Positions 1 through 6,980 are shown, counted from the first letter of the stretch. The stretch is DNA of 9,236 bases from an uncultured Clostridium sp. (GCF_937920395.1 NZ_CALEVF010000126.1:1-9236); one strand, 5' to 3'. A program made the numbers and translations. The notes: generated by a model not told the origin, from the sequence alone.

Positions 1-66
1 CTAACGGCTTAAAAGTTAGGCGGTTCAATGATTGCAGAATTGCGCAATCGGCTAACCCTATTTTTT
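1..66 (+). promoter_or_regulatory. Structured 5' leader, possible transcription attenuator (partial)
   Basis: The leader of the first gene can fold in two exclusive ways. CTAAC (1-5) can pair with GTTAG (15-19) around a 9-nt loop. Alternatively GTTAG (15-19) or GGTT (22-25) can pair with the CTAACC segment (52-57), enclosing a GATTGC (30-35) / GCAATC (44-49) hairpin. The second fold is followed at once by six Ts (61-66), as in an intrinsic terminator, and the ribosome binding site comes just after. This arrangement fits a riboswitch or attenuator expression platform. The upstream part that would hold a sensor lies outside the window, and I could not match the visible part to a known riboswitch class, including c-di-GMP-I. 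The pairing is seen directly; regulation is inferred. Confidence 0.35.
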
Positions 67-82
67 ATAAGGAGGAAATTCT

Positions 83-1609
83 ATGACGAATATATACAGA
101 TATAACTGTATCGAAGAAAAACTACCTTGCAATATAAACGAGATTTCTTGCATAGAGAAACAGCACTCTGTACCCGGAAATATTATTTTAAAAACTAATT
201 ATGGTTCTTTGGGATCCACAACACTTGATTTTACAAATATAACATCTCTAACCTTAAACCAACGAATTGCAAAAACTAAAATTGACACAACTAACATGAG
301 AAATTCAAAACTACTTATTGACTTTACTGGAATACTAAATTTAACAGCAACTTTAATTGGTATATATACATTTAACTTTGCATTAACTATGACTTGTAAA
401 AACAATAAAGTTAAGCAAACCCTAACTACCTTTGCTTTTAAATTCTCAAATAAGCTTATTTCATCTGTTGATAGCCGTACTTTAAAATTTGCATATTCTC
501 CTGATAATGATTTATGTGAAGATTGCTGTTGTTATGCTCTTGAATTAACTAGTATCCAAACCAGTAACAACCCGGTTTTCACCTTCAGCATCAATAGTGG
601 CGTTATTTCTATACTGGCAATAGATTCTAGGAAAAGTAGCTCCCTTTCTAATATGAATAACAAAGACTCTGGGAATACTCTATTAAGTACAAAATCTAAT
701 ATTTCATACTCAAGCACTATTAATTTTGCAGCTCCTGACTTTCTTAATACCCTAAATCAGCCTATTGCCCATATATATATGGATACAACATTTATGAAAA
801 AGCCTAAACTACTCTTAGACTTTACAGGGATCTTAGATATAGTTCCGCTAAATAGCCTTGTGGTAGCTACACTTTACTTCACCTTATTTAAGCTTCGCAA
901 AGGTAGCAAAGTTCGTACACCACTTACAACCTTTGCTTTTAGCACTATTAATTTTACTTCACTCGCAAATAACCAAACTTTAAAGTTTGAATATTCTCCT
1001 TGTGATGAGTGCTCTGATGAATGCTGCAAGTATACTCTTGAACTAACTAGTGTTTATAACGATGCCGTAGGAACTATAGTTCTCTCAATCAGTAATGGCA
1101 CTTTCTCTGCGTTAGCCTTTTATTCTTGCTTAGATAATTACAACAAATTATCTGGAAATAGTATATTTAGCAGTAATTCTGGTTCCTTTTTTATTGGATA
1201 TACTGCACTAACAGCTGGACAGACAGAAATTTTAGCTCTTCCTATAATCAGTACCACAATTGATATAAGTCATTTAAATGCTCCAAATCTTCTTGTAGAT
1301 TTTGCTGGAATTTTACACATCGATTCAGATCCATTCATTACATTGATTTTAAATTTCACTCTATACAGATCCTCGAGTAACGATAATATTTTACAACCAG
1401 TAGCTAACTTTGTTTATAATTCCATACAAACAACAGTCATAAATGAAAGTAATACCTTAAAATTCGAATATTATCCTACTGATGACACATGTGACGATTT
1501 ATGCACATATATTCTTGAGTTAACTAGTATAACAACACCTGCTAATATAGCTATATATGATATCACCATAAGTAGCGCAACACTTTCTATAATAGCCGTG
1601 GAACCTTAA
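83..1609 (+). CDS. Three-domain cysteine-containing protein of unknown function, DUF4489-like
   Basis: A 508-residue protein built of three divergent copies of one domain of about 150 residues (roughly 30-182, 197-347 and 357-506). Each copy has a hydrophobic strand ending DFTGIL or DFAGIL (80-85, 246-251, 406-411). Each then has a TLKFxYxPxD segment leading into a cysteine cluster followed by YxLELTS. The clusters are C145/C148/C149/C150, C307/C310/C314/C315 and C470/C474, so the third copy has lost part of its cluster. Each copy ends in a strand resembling FSISNGxxSALA. This pattern resembles DUF4489, a clostridial family of unknown function usually seen as a single domain; that assignment is from memory. 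There is no signal peptide or membrane helix. The predicted fold is beta-rich. The start is supported by AAGGAGG at 69-75. A structural, coat or surface role and metal binding by the cysteines are possible but not shown. No neighbour helps assign a function. Confidence 0.72.
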   Translation: MTNIYRYNCIEEKLPCNINEISCIEKQHSVPGNIILKTNYGSLGSTTLDFTNITSLTLNQRIAKTKIDTTNMRNSKLLIDFTGILNLTATLIGIYTFNFALTMTCKNNKVKQTLTTFAFKFSNKLISSVDSRTLKFAYSPDNDLCEDCCCYALELTSIQTSNNPVFTFSINSGVISILAIDSRKSSSLSNMNNKDSGNTLLSTKSNISYSSTINFAAPDFLNTLNQPIAHIYMDTTFMKKPKLLLDFTGILDIVPLNSLVVATLYFTLFKLRKGSKVRTPLTTFAFSTINFTSLANNQTLKFEYSPCDECSDECCKYTLELTSVYNDAVGTIVLSISNGTFSALAFYSCLDNYNKLSGNSIFSSNSGSFFIGYTALTAGQTEILALPIISTTIDISHLNAPNLLVDFAGILHIDSDPFITLILNFTLYRSSSNDNILQPVANFVYNSIQTTVINESNTLKFEYYPTDDTCDDLCTYILELTSITTPANIAIYDITISSATLSIIAVEP

Positions 1610-1641
1610 AACTAACAATGACTACTTTATTAACAGTAGTC

Positions 1642-1699
1642 TAATAGTAAAACCCTCACCTAAAATTAGTGGAGGGTTTTACTATTATATTTATTTTTT
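1642..1699 (+). terminator. Bidirectional Rho-independent terminator between convergent genes
   Basis: AATAGTAAAACCCTC (1643-1657) is the exact reverse complement of GAGGGTTTTACTATT (1672-1686), with one further T-A pair outside. The loop is 14 nt. The GC-rich inner stem is followed by TTTTA in both directions, and on the + strand a further T-rich run follows at about 1690-1699. It lies between the end of the DUF4489-like gene and the end of the gntP-like gene, so it probably terminates both transcripts. A smaller ACTACT/AGTAGT inverted repeat (1621-1640) sits beside it. Confidence 0.85.
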
Positions 1700-1753
1700 A
1701 CTTTTCAAATAATTCTGCTGTGGAAGATAGTTATACAGAATAATTAATCTACC

Positions 1754-1776
1754 AATACATTAAATTTTAATGTATT
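1754..1776. repeat. Perfect AT-rich palindrome over the gntP stop codon
   Basis: AATACATTAAA (1754-1764) and TTTAATGTATT (1766-1776) are exact reverse complements separated by one base, and they include the gntP-like stop codon (1767-1769). It could form a short 3' hairpin that protects the operon mRNA. It is pure AT apart from one pair and has no U-tract, so it is not a convincing terminator on its own. The real terminator is further downstream, at 1642-1687. Confidence 0.4.
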
Positions 1777-3086
1777 ACCATACTTAATAATAAAACCATA
1801 ACTAACCCTACCACAGATATTATAGTTTCGAGTACTGACCATGATTTTAACGTCTCTGGTATTGATAAATTAAAATATTCTTTAAACATCCAAAAACCAG
1901 GATCATTAACATGTGAAAATATTAGGCTTCCGGCTCCAGTTGCAAGTACCATAAGTTCAGGGCTAGCACCTGTTGCTACAATTAATGGTCCTACAATTCC
2001 TGCTGCAGTAAGGCCTGCTACAGTTGCAGATCCTAATGATATTCTAAGTATTGCTGCAATTGACCATGCAAGTACTAGTGGTGAAATGGCTGATCCTTTC
2101 ATAATTTGAGCAACATAATCTGCAACTCCACTATCTACTAAGACCTGTTTAAATGCTCCACCGCCACCTATTATTAATAGAATCATAGATATTGCAGCTA
2201 TTGATTCAGTTACAGTTTTCATAACTTCAGGCATCTTTTTACCCTGATTTAGGCCAAATGTAAATATAGCTAAGAGTACAGCTATAAGTAATGCTATTAC
2301 TGGATCGCCTAAAAAGTTAGTGTAGTTTAAAATAGGTGAAGTTTTTGGTAAATTAATAGTAGCAATAGCTCTTGCTGCCATAAATATTACTGGCACTAAG
2401 GCTGTAAATACACTTATTCCAAAACTAGGCATTTCTTTCTCTGTAAATACTTTTGGATTATATAAACCTTTTGGTATATCATGTTCCATATGCTTTAAAA
2501 ATTTTGTAAGTACAGGACCTGCAAGAATTACTGCTGGAATGGCACACACAATTCCATAAATTAAAGTCTTACCTAAATCTGCTTTATAAATTGCAGCTAT
2601 AGCTGTTGGACCCGGATGTGGTGGTAAAAAACCGTGGGTTACAGATAATGCTGCTGCCATTGGAACTCCTATATATAAAAGTGGAATATCAGCAGCTGCT
2701 GCTATTGAAAACACAAGTGGAAGTAAAAGTACAAACCCTATTTCATAAAATAAAGCAATACCGACAATGAACCCCGTTAATATAACTGCTAATTGTATAT
2801 GCTTTTTCCCAAACTTATCAATTAGTGTAAGAGCTATTCTTTGAGCTCCACCACTATCAGCCATAAGCTTACCAAGCATGGCTCCAAAACCAAGTACTAG
2901 TGCTAGCGAACCGAGTGTTCCACCAACTCCCTTTGTAATTGAAAGAACAACACTTGGAAGTGGCATACCTTCCATAATACCTACGGATAATGCAACAAGA
3001 ATTAATGACAAAAACCCATTTAATTTAAAAACTATCATAAGAACTAATAGTAACGCAACTCCAAGAACAACAATTAATAATGGCAT
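1767..3086 (-). CDS. gntP: GntP-family gluconate/sugar-acid permease
   Basis: An inner-membrane permease of 439 residues, the usual size for the GntP family, which imports gluconate and related acids by proton symport. The chain is almost wholly hydrophobic, with about 12 predicted membrane segments. Family motifs are clear: GFGAMLGKLMADSGGAQRIA (66-85), IALFYEIGFVLLLPLVF (110-126), HGFLPPHPGP (151-160), GSATVAG (352-358) and SHVNDPGFW (391-399). The start is supported by AAAGGGGGA about 8 nt upstream. It is the last gene of the dehydratase-kinase-permease operon, 63 bp after the kinase gene, with no terminator between them. Gluconate is the likeliest substrate because the neighbours make and phosphorylate 2-keto-3-deoxygluconate. 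GntP paralogues also carry idonate, fructuronate, glycerate or other acids, so the exact substrate is inferred. A palindrome covers the stop codon. Confidence 0.92.
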   Translation of the reverse strand: MPLLIVVLGVALLLVLMIVFKLNGFLSLILVALSVGIMEGMPLPSVVLSITKGVGGTLGSLALVLGFGAMLGKLMADSGGAQRIALTLIDKFGKKHIQLAVILTGFIVGIALFYEIGFVLLLPLVFSIAAAADIPLLYIGVPMAAALSVTHGFLPPHPGPTAIAAIYKADLGKTLIYGIVCAIPAVILAGPVLTKFLKHMEHDIPKGLYNPKVFTEKEMPSFGISVFTALVPVIFMAARAIATINLPKTSPILNYTNFLGDPVIALLIAVLLAIFTFGLNQGKKMPEVMKTVTESIAAISMILLIIGGGGAFKQVLVDSGVADYVAQIMKGSAISPLVLAWSIAAILRISLGSATVAGLTAAGIVGPLIVATGASPELMVLATGAGSLIFSHVNDPGFWMFKEYFNLSIPETLKSWSVLETIISVVGLVMVLLLSMVIH

Positions 3087-3149
3087 AGTAAAATCCCCCT
3101 TTCATTTCTGTAGTAAACCAAACCTATAAACTTATTTTTCAACTTGTCT

Positions 3150-4097
3150 CTATCTTTCAATCGTTTTCTTTTTTCCAATAAACGCCATTAGTTGCTCGTA
3201 ACTTGGATACCCTTCCATATCCCCCTTTACAAGGACTGCCATAGCTCCAACTCCATTTGCGTATTCTCCACATTCTTTGAGATCTAATTTCTTTAACATT
3301 CCAGAAAGGAACCCAGCAGCAAAACCATCTCCTGCTCCAACTGTGTCTTGGGGATTTTCCAGTTTATATGCATTTACATATAAACCTCTATCTTTATCTG
3401 CTATGTAGCAACCTTCTTCTCCAAGTTTAACCGCTACAACGCTACACCCCATCTTTATAAAGCTGTCGGCAATATCAGTAGGCTTTGTAAATCCAAGGAG
3501 CATTTCACCCTCATCTATACCTGGAAAAATCATATCTGATTTTTTAGCAATTTCGAGTAGAACTGGTATTGCCTCTTTTTTTGTCCATAATTTCAATCTA
3601 ATATTAGGGTCAAAAGAAACTAATACATTATTTGCTTTTGCAACTTCTATTGCCTTGAATAATGTTTTTCTACAGCTTTCAGAAAGTGCAGGTGTAATTC
3701 CAGAAATGTGAAGTATCTTTGCATCTTTAATATAAGCCTCATCTAATTCCTCTGCTTTCAAATTACTAGCTGCTGAACCTTTCCTATAGTAATAAACATT
3801 AGGATTAGAATGCATAAATCTTTCTTTAAATAATATACCTGTATTTTTACCAGGTTCAAAAATCACTCTGGATACATCTACACCTTCGCCTTGAATTGTG
3901 GACTGTATATACCTTCCAAATTCGTCATCTCCAAGTTTCGAGAACCAACCAACTTTATGTCCTAATTTTGCAAGTGCGATTGCAACATTTGATTCCGCAC
4001 CTGCAATTGATTTATTAAAGTTTTGAACGTATCTTAATGGGCCTGAAGAATCCGGGCCAAATAAAACCATAGACTCTCCAAAAGTAACTACTTCCAT
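3150..4097 (-). CDS. kdgK: 2-keto-3-deoxygluconate kinase, PfkB (ribokinase) family
   Basis: A cytoplasmic sugar kinase of 315 residues that phosphorylates 2-keto-3-deoxygluconate (KDG) with ATP to give KDPG. The PfkB fold is complete. The N-terminal signature has GAESNVA (33-39) and KLGDDEFG (54-61). The C-terminal signature is DTVGAGDGF (251-259), with the anion-hole glycines and the presumed catalytic Asp257. The FGE start, the YYYRKGSAAS segment (102-111), the ISGITPALS segment after it and DPNIRLKLW are typical of KDG kinases rather than ribokinases or fructokinases. The start has AGGAGGC 6-7 nt upstream. It is the second gene of the operon, 47 bp after the dehydratase gene, and its neighbours supply its predicted substrate. 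A related 2-keto-3-deoxy acid or 5-dehydro-2-deoxygluconate is a less likely substrate. Confidence 0.9.
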   Translation of the reverse strand: MEVVTFGESMVLFGPDSSGPLRYVQNFNKSIAGAESNVAIALAKLGHKVGWFSKLGDDEFGRYIQSTIQGEGVDVSRVIFEPGKNTGILFKERFMHSNPNVYYYRKGSAASNLKAEELDEAYIKDAKILHISGITPALSESCRKTLFKAIEVAKANNVLVSFDPNIRLKLWTKKEAIPVLLEIAKKSDMIFPGIDEGEMLLGFTKPTDIADSFIKMGCSVVAVKLGEEGCYIADKDRGLYVNAYKLENPQDTVGAGDGFAAGFLSGMLKKLDLKECGEYANGVGAMAVLVKGDMEGYPSYEQLMAFIGKKKTIER

Positions 4098-4113
4098 AAT
4101 ACAGCCTCCTATA

Positions 4114-4141
4114 TATATTCATAATATAAAGTATGAATATA
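4114..4141 (-). repeat. Intergenic hairpin between the dehydratase and kinase genes
   Basis: TATATTCATA (4114-4123) and TATGAATATA (4132-4141) are exact reverse complements around an 8-nt loop. The hairpin starts just after the dehydratase stop codon and ends a few bases before the kinase ribosome binding site (AGGAGGC, 4104-4110). It has one GC pair per arm and no U-tract, so it is unlikely to terminate transcription. It may instead stabilise or mark processing of the operon mRNA; that role is inferred. Confidence 0.5.
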
Positions 4142-4144
4142 AAT

Positions 4145-5863
4145 CTATTCCATATATCCACCCTTCATTGCTGCTACTGCACATTTGGTATATATACCTA
4201 GTATTCCTTTTGTATATTTCCTTGCTGGCCTTACCCAACTTTTTTTCCTTATTTCTAAAATTTCTTGAATTTCGCTTTTAGTTTTTTCTTGTCCTTTCAC
4301 TCCTATAATGCTAAGCATGCGGGCAACAATATCAATCCTTATAAGATCGTCTTCCTCTACTAGTGCTATAGGTCCGCCTTCACTTGCCTCAGGTGAAACA
4401 TGACCAATAGCTGGTCCCCTAGTTGCTCCTGAAAATCTACCATCAGTAATTAAAGCTATAGATTCAACTAACTCAGGATCAGATGCAATGGCTTCTGTTG
4501 TATAAAACATTTCTGGCATTCCAGATCCCCTTGGGCCTTCATACCTTATAAAAACTGCATCTCCAGGCTTAATCTCTTTTGTTAATACCGCCTTTATAGC
4601 ATCTTCCTCACAATTAAATACTCTAGCTTTTAAAGTGACTTTCATTAGCTTTTTAGATATAGCTGAATGTTTTACTACAGCGCCACCTGGTGCTAAATTT
4701 CCTTTGAGTATTGCAATTGCTCCCTGAGCTTGTATTGGATTTTCTTTAGTTTTTATAATATCTTCTTTGCTTACGCCTATTGCTCCTAGGTACTTATTAC
4801 AATTCTCATAATAACCATTTTTCTTTAGGTCATCTAAATTCTCACCTAAGGTCTTTCCTGTTACAGTAATCACATCTAAATGTAAAAACTTCTTTATTTC
4901 TTCCATTATTGCTGGAACGCCACCTGCATACCAAAAATATGATCCAGGATAAAATCCACTTGGTCTTATATTTAATATAAATGGAATTTTTTTATGGATT
5001 TCATCAAATAATTCAGGATTTATTTCAATTCCAAGTTCGTGTGCTATAGCTGGAATATGGATTAAAGCATTGCTTGAACCGGCTATTGCAGCATGCACCA
5101 TAATAGCATTTTCAAAAGCTTTTTTAGTCATTATATCAGATGGTTTAATATTCATATCTATTAGCTTAAGAACATGCTCTCCTGCAAGCTTTGCATTAAT
5201 TTTTAATTGCTCTAATGTAACTGGCACTAATGCAGTTCCAGGCATTGCTATTCCTAATGCTTCTGACATTACTTGCATTGTTGATGCCGTTCCCATAAAT
5301 GAGCAAGCCCCACAACTCGGACACGCATTATGTTTATAATATGTAAATTTTTCTTCTGTTATTTCTCCTCTTTCATATTGCGCACTATATGTTCCTATTT
5401 GTTCTAAAGTAAGCATATCAGGACCAGCATTCATAATTCCACCTGGTACTAAAATGGCTGGCATATCCAGTCTTGCGATAGCCATAAGATGTGCTGGCAC
5501 TGCCTTATCACAACTTGTAATAAATACACCTGCATCAAAAGGTGTTGCTTGTACATGTATCTCTATCATGTCTGTCATAATTTCTCTAGAAGGAAGTGAA
5601 TAATTTATTCCATCATGTCCTTGTGATTCTCCATCACATATATCTGTTACAAAATATTTAGCTGGTTTTCCACCTTTGTTAGAAATTCCACTACAAGCTT
5701 CCTCGACTAATATATCTAAATGCGCACTTCCTGGATGACTTTGACCGTAACTACTTTCTACAATAATTTGTGGTTTAGAAAGTTCATCCACAGACCAACC
5801 TGAACCTAATCTTAACGAATCTATTTCTGGTGCTATTTCTCTTAATTTTTGACTCTTTAACAT
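4145..5863 (-). CDS. IlvD/EDD-family sugar-acid dehydratase (probable gluconate dehydratase)
   Basis: A 572-residue iron-sulfur dehydratase, predicted to convert D-gluconate (or a similar aldonate) to 2-keto-3-deoxygluconate. Cysteines that may bind the cluster are C76 in DICDGESQG, C118 in TSCDK, and C187 in CPSCGACSFMGTAST (181-195). The C-terminal barrel holds ITDGRFSGATRG (472-483), where Ser478 corresponds to the catalytic serine of the family, and GHVSPEASEGGPIA (487-500). True dihydroxy-acid dehydratases (IlvD) carry an N-terminal PCN cysteine; here the matching stretch is HPGSAHLD (43-50) and the cysteine is in CDG instead. That arrangement is the one in 6-phosphogluconate dehydratase (Edd) and YjhG/YagF-type xylonate dehydratases. 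Databases may therefore mislabel it as IlvD. The start is supported by GGGGTGAG. It is the first gene of the operon and is followed by KDG kinase and a GntP permease. Galactonate or xylonate remain possible substrates. Confidence 0.85.
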   Translation of the reverse strand: MLKSQKLREIAPEIDSLRLGSGWSVDELSKPQIIVESSYGQSHPGSAHLDILVEEACSGISNKGGKPAKYFVTDICDGESQGHDGINYSLPSREIMTDMIEIHVQATPFDAGVFITSCDKAVPAHLMAIARLDMPAILVPGGIMNAGPDMLTLEQIGTYSAQYERGEITEEKFTYYKHNACPSCGACSFMGTASTMQVMSEALGIAMPGTALVPVTLEQLKINAKLAGEHVLKLIDMNIKPSDIMTKKAFENAIMVHAAIAGSSNALIHIPAIAHELGIEINPELFDEIHKKIPFILNIRPSGFYPGSYFWYAGGVPAIMEEIKKFLHLDVITVTGKTLGENLDDLKKNGYYENCNKYLGAIGVSKEDIIKTKENPIQAQGAIAILKGNLAPGGAVVKHSAISKKLMKVTLKARVFNCEEDAIKAVLTKEIKPGDAVFIRYEGPRGSGMPEMFYTTEAIASDPELVESIALITDGRFSGATRGPAIGHVSPEASEGGPIALVEEDDLIRIDIVARMLSIIGVKGQEKTKSEIQEILEIRKKSWVRPARKYTKGILGIYTKCAVAAMKGGYME

Positions 5864-5890
5864 TTATACTCACCCCATATTTTATTTTAT

Positions 5891-5905
5891 AGTTGTATGA
5901 CATTA
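5891..5905. promoter_or_regulatory. Possible second, imperfect regulator site
   Basis: AGTTGTATGACATTA shares one complete half-site (AGTTGT) and the core TGT-N3-ACA with the palindrome at 5976-5990. The centres are 85 bp apart, about eight helical turns, which would allow looping by a dimer pair. It lies in the 5' untranslated region of the dehydratase gene. In AT-rich DNA a match of this quality could be chance. Confidence 0.3.
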
Positions 5906-5975
5906 ATTTTCATTTGTAACCCTTTAACTACTATATAAAAGTTTATTTAACTGTTTTATCAATTAATATGCTTGT

Positions 5976-5990
5976 AGTTGTCCTACAACT
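5976..5990. promoter_or_regulatory. GntR/FadR-type operator palindrome
   Basis: AGTTGT-CCT-ACAACT is a perfect palindrome with 6-bp arms. Its core TTGT-N3-ACAA fits the TNGT-N3-ACNA consensus recognised by FadR-subfamily GntR regulators. Counting from the -10 box at 6000-6005, it covers about +4 to +18 of the dehydratase operon transcript, a position where a bound repressor would block initiation. The FCD-domain regulator encoded just upstream (6163-6831) is the obvious ligand-controlled partner. The palindrome is seen directly; binding is inferred. Confidence 0.72.
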
Positions 5991-5999
5991 TATATGTAC

Positions 6000-6028
6000 A
6001 TATTAATCAGTAAACGGTTTTATGTCAA
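6000..6028 (-). promoter_or_regulatory. Sigma-A-type promoter of the sugar-acid operon
   Basis: Reading the - strand, TTGACA (6023-6028) is followed after exactly 17 nt by TAATAT (6000-6005). This is a perfect -35 box and a -10 box with one mismatch to TATAAT. Transcription would start near 5993, about 130 nt before the dehydratase start codon. It lies downstream of the terminator of the regulator gene, so the operon has its own promoter. Confidence 0.8.
6009..6022 (-). promoter_or_regulatory. CcpA cre-like element in the promoter spacer
   Basis: On the - strand TAAAACCGTTTACT matches the cre consensus TGWAANCGNTNWCA at 12 of 14 positions; the mismatches are the second and last bases. The core AAAC-C-GTTT is an odd palindrome. 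It lies between the -35 and -10 boxes, a usual place for CcpA repression. Repression of a secondary carbon-source operon by a preferred sugar would make sense. Another LacI-family protein could also use such a core. Confidence 0.5.
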
Positions 6029-6080
6029 TGCTTTTTTATATTAAATAATTGCATTTATATATTTACCTGTTTATTAAACA

Positions 6081-6131
6081 TAAAAATGCCCTATATAACA
6101 GACAATTTTTTATCGTCTGTTATATAGGGCA
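6081..6131 (-). terminator. Rho-independent terminator of the regulator gene
   Basis: TGCCCTATATAACAGAC (6087-6103) and GTCTGTTATATAGGGCA (6115-6131) form a perfect 17-bp stem with an 11-nt loop. On the - strand the stem is followed by TTTTTATG. It begins 31 nt after the stop codon of the FadR-type regulator and separates that gene from the sugar-acid operon promoter. Confidence 0.9.
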
Positions 6132-6162
6132 ACTGTTATATTAACAATTATTTTATTAATAT

Positions 6163-6831
6163 CTATTTATTCACGTCTCTAATTGTTCGTTCTATATGTC
6201 TTTTGGCAAATAACTTTGCAAGCTGCGAATCTCTATTTTTTATAGCCTCTAATATGAGCTTATGTTCGCTAAGCCCTCCAGAAGGTCCTAAATTATTGTA
6301 CAACAACTTTTGATGGGCCCTTAGAAGATTCTTTAATATTCCGTTTACTTTTATAATCAAAGGGCTATTACTTCCTTCAACAATTTTCATATGAAAGTTT
6401 AAATCTTCTTCAGTAAATCTATCAAAATCATCTTGATATTTAATCATATTGTTATAACATTCCTCAATTTCATTTATTAAATTATCGCTACATCTCTCAG
6501 CGCAAAGCCCTGATGCTTCTGACTCTATGATTAATCTAAACTCCAATATATCATTATAGTTATCTTGGCCTAGGGTAATCATAGGTATTAGACTATTCAA
6601 ATAAACAGATGGCTTTAAATCATTGACAAAAGTACCTCCACCTTGCCTTTTACTAACAATATTAACCGCAGACATTTTTTCTATAGCTTCTCTAACAGAA
6701 ACCCGACTTACTTGTAACTCCTGCGCAAGTTTAAGCTCTGACATAATTTTCATTCCTGGTTTATATTCACCTCTAATAATTTTTTCTTGTATTACATTAA
6801 AAACTTTATCACTAGTTCTTGTATCCTTCAT
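6163..6831 (-). CDS. GntR-family transcriptional regulator, FadR subfamily (FCD domain)
   Basis: A 222-residue DNA-binding regulator of the usual length for this group. Residues 6-70 form the winged helix-turn-helix, with PGMKIMSELKLAQELQVSR (25-43), VSVREAIEKM (44-53) and a wing containing KRQGGGTFV (61-69). Residues from about 90 form the all-helical FCD ligand-binding domain. The usual metal-binding set appears to be present: D143, H147 (DLNFH), H190 (SEHKLILEAI) and H212. FCD regulators often bind carboxylate effectors through this metal, so gluconate, KDG or KDPG is a plausible inducer. The start has AGGAG 9 nt upstream. The gene lies directly upstream of the dehydratase operon on the same strand but is separated by a terminator. 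A matching palindrome sits at the operon promoter, which points to repression of that operon; its own promoter shows no clear copy of the site. The effector is inferred. Confidence 0.9.
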   Translation of the reverse strand: MKDTRTSDKVFNVIQEKIIRGEYKPGMKIMSELKLAQELQVSRVSVREAIEKMSAVNIVSKRQGGGTFVNDLKPSVYLNSLIPMITLGQDNYNDILEFRLIIESEASGLCAERCSDNLINEIEECYNNMIKYQDDFDRFTEEDLNFHMKIVEGSNSPLIIKVNGILKNLLRAHQKLLYNNLGPSGGLSEHKLILEAIKNRDSQLAKLFAKRHIERTIRDVNK

Positions 6832-6920
6832 CTCATAATTCTCCTATATACACTTAATTTTAATTTGTTTATATCACTATCTAATATATTCATTACTTAA
6901 TTTTATCTTACATTAATAGT

Positions 6921-6929
6921 ATTATATCA
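6921..6929 (-). promoter_or_regulatory. Extended -10 promoter of the regulator gene
   Basis: On the - strand TGATATAAT gives a perfect TATAAT (6921-6926) with the TG of an extended -10 element. No good -35 box lies 16-18 nt upstream, which is common for extended -10 promoters. It is about 90 nt before the regulator start codon. No copy of the TTGT-N3-ACAA operator is seen here. Confidence 0.5.
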
Positions 6930-6963
6930 TGTGTTATCTATATAAATACTAAACAAATAATAA

Positions 6964-6980
6964 TAAATCTAGGAGATTTA
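6964..6980 (-). terminator. Weak hairpin after the CrtO-like gene
   Basis: TAAATCT (6964-6970) and AGATTTA (6974-6980) form a 7-bp stem with a 3-nt loop, 16 nt beyond the stop codon of the CrtO-like gene. On the - strand a T-rich stretch (TTATTATTTGTTT) follows. The stem is short and AT-rich, so termination may be incomplete and some read-through into the regulator gene is possible. Confidence 0.4.

Noticed and set aside
1..60. 3' end of a c-di-GMP-I (GEMM) or other named riboswitch
   Set aside because: The conserved 3' segments I know for GEMM, T-box, cobalamin and THF elements are not present. Only generic alternative pairing is visible.
2878..3129. 83-residue reading frame on the + strand opposite gntP
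   Set aside because: It lies wholly inside and across the start of a clear permease gene. Its Thr/Asn/Pro-rich composition is what antisense of a membrane protein gives.
5070..5339. 89-residue + strand frame inside the dehydratase gene
   Set aside because: Antisense shadow of a well-supported gene, with no ribosome binding site.
6623..6838. 71-residue + strand frame opposite the regulator's DNA-binding domain
   Set aside because: Antisense shadow of conserved helix-turn-helix codons.
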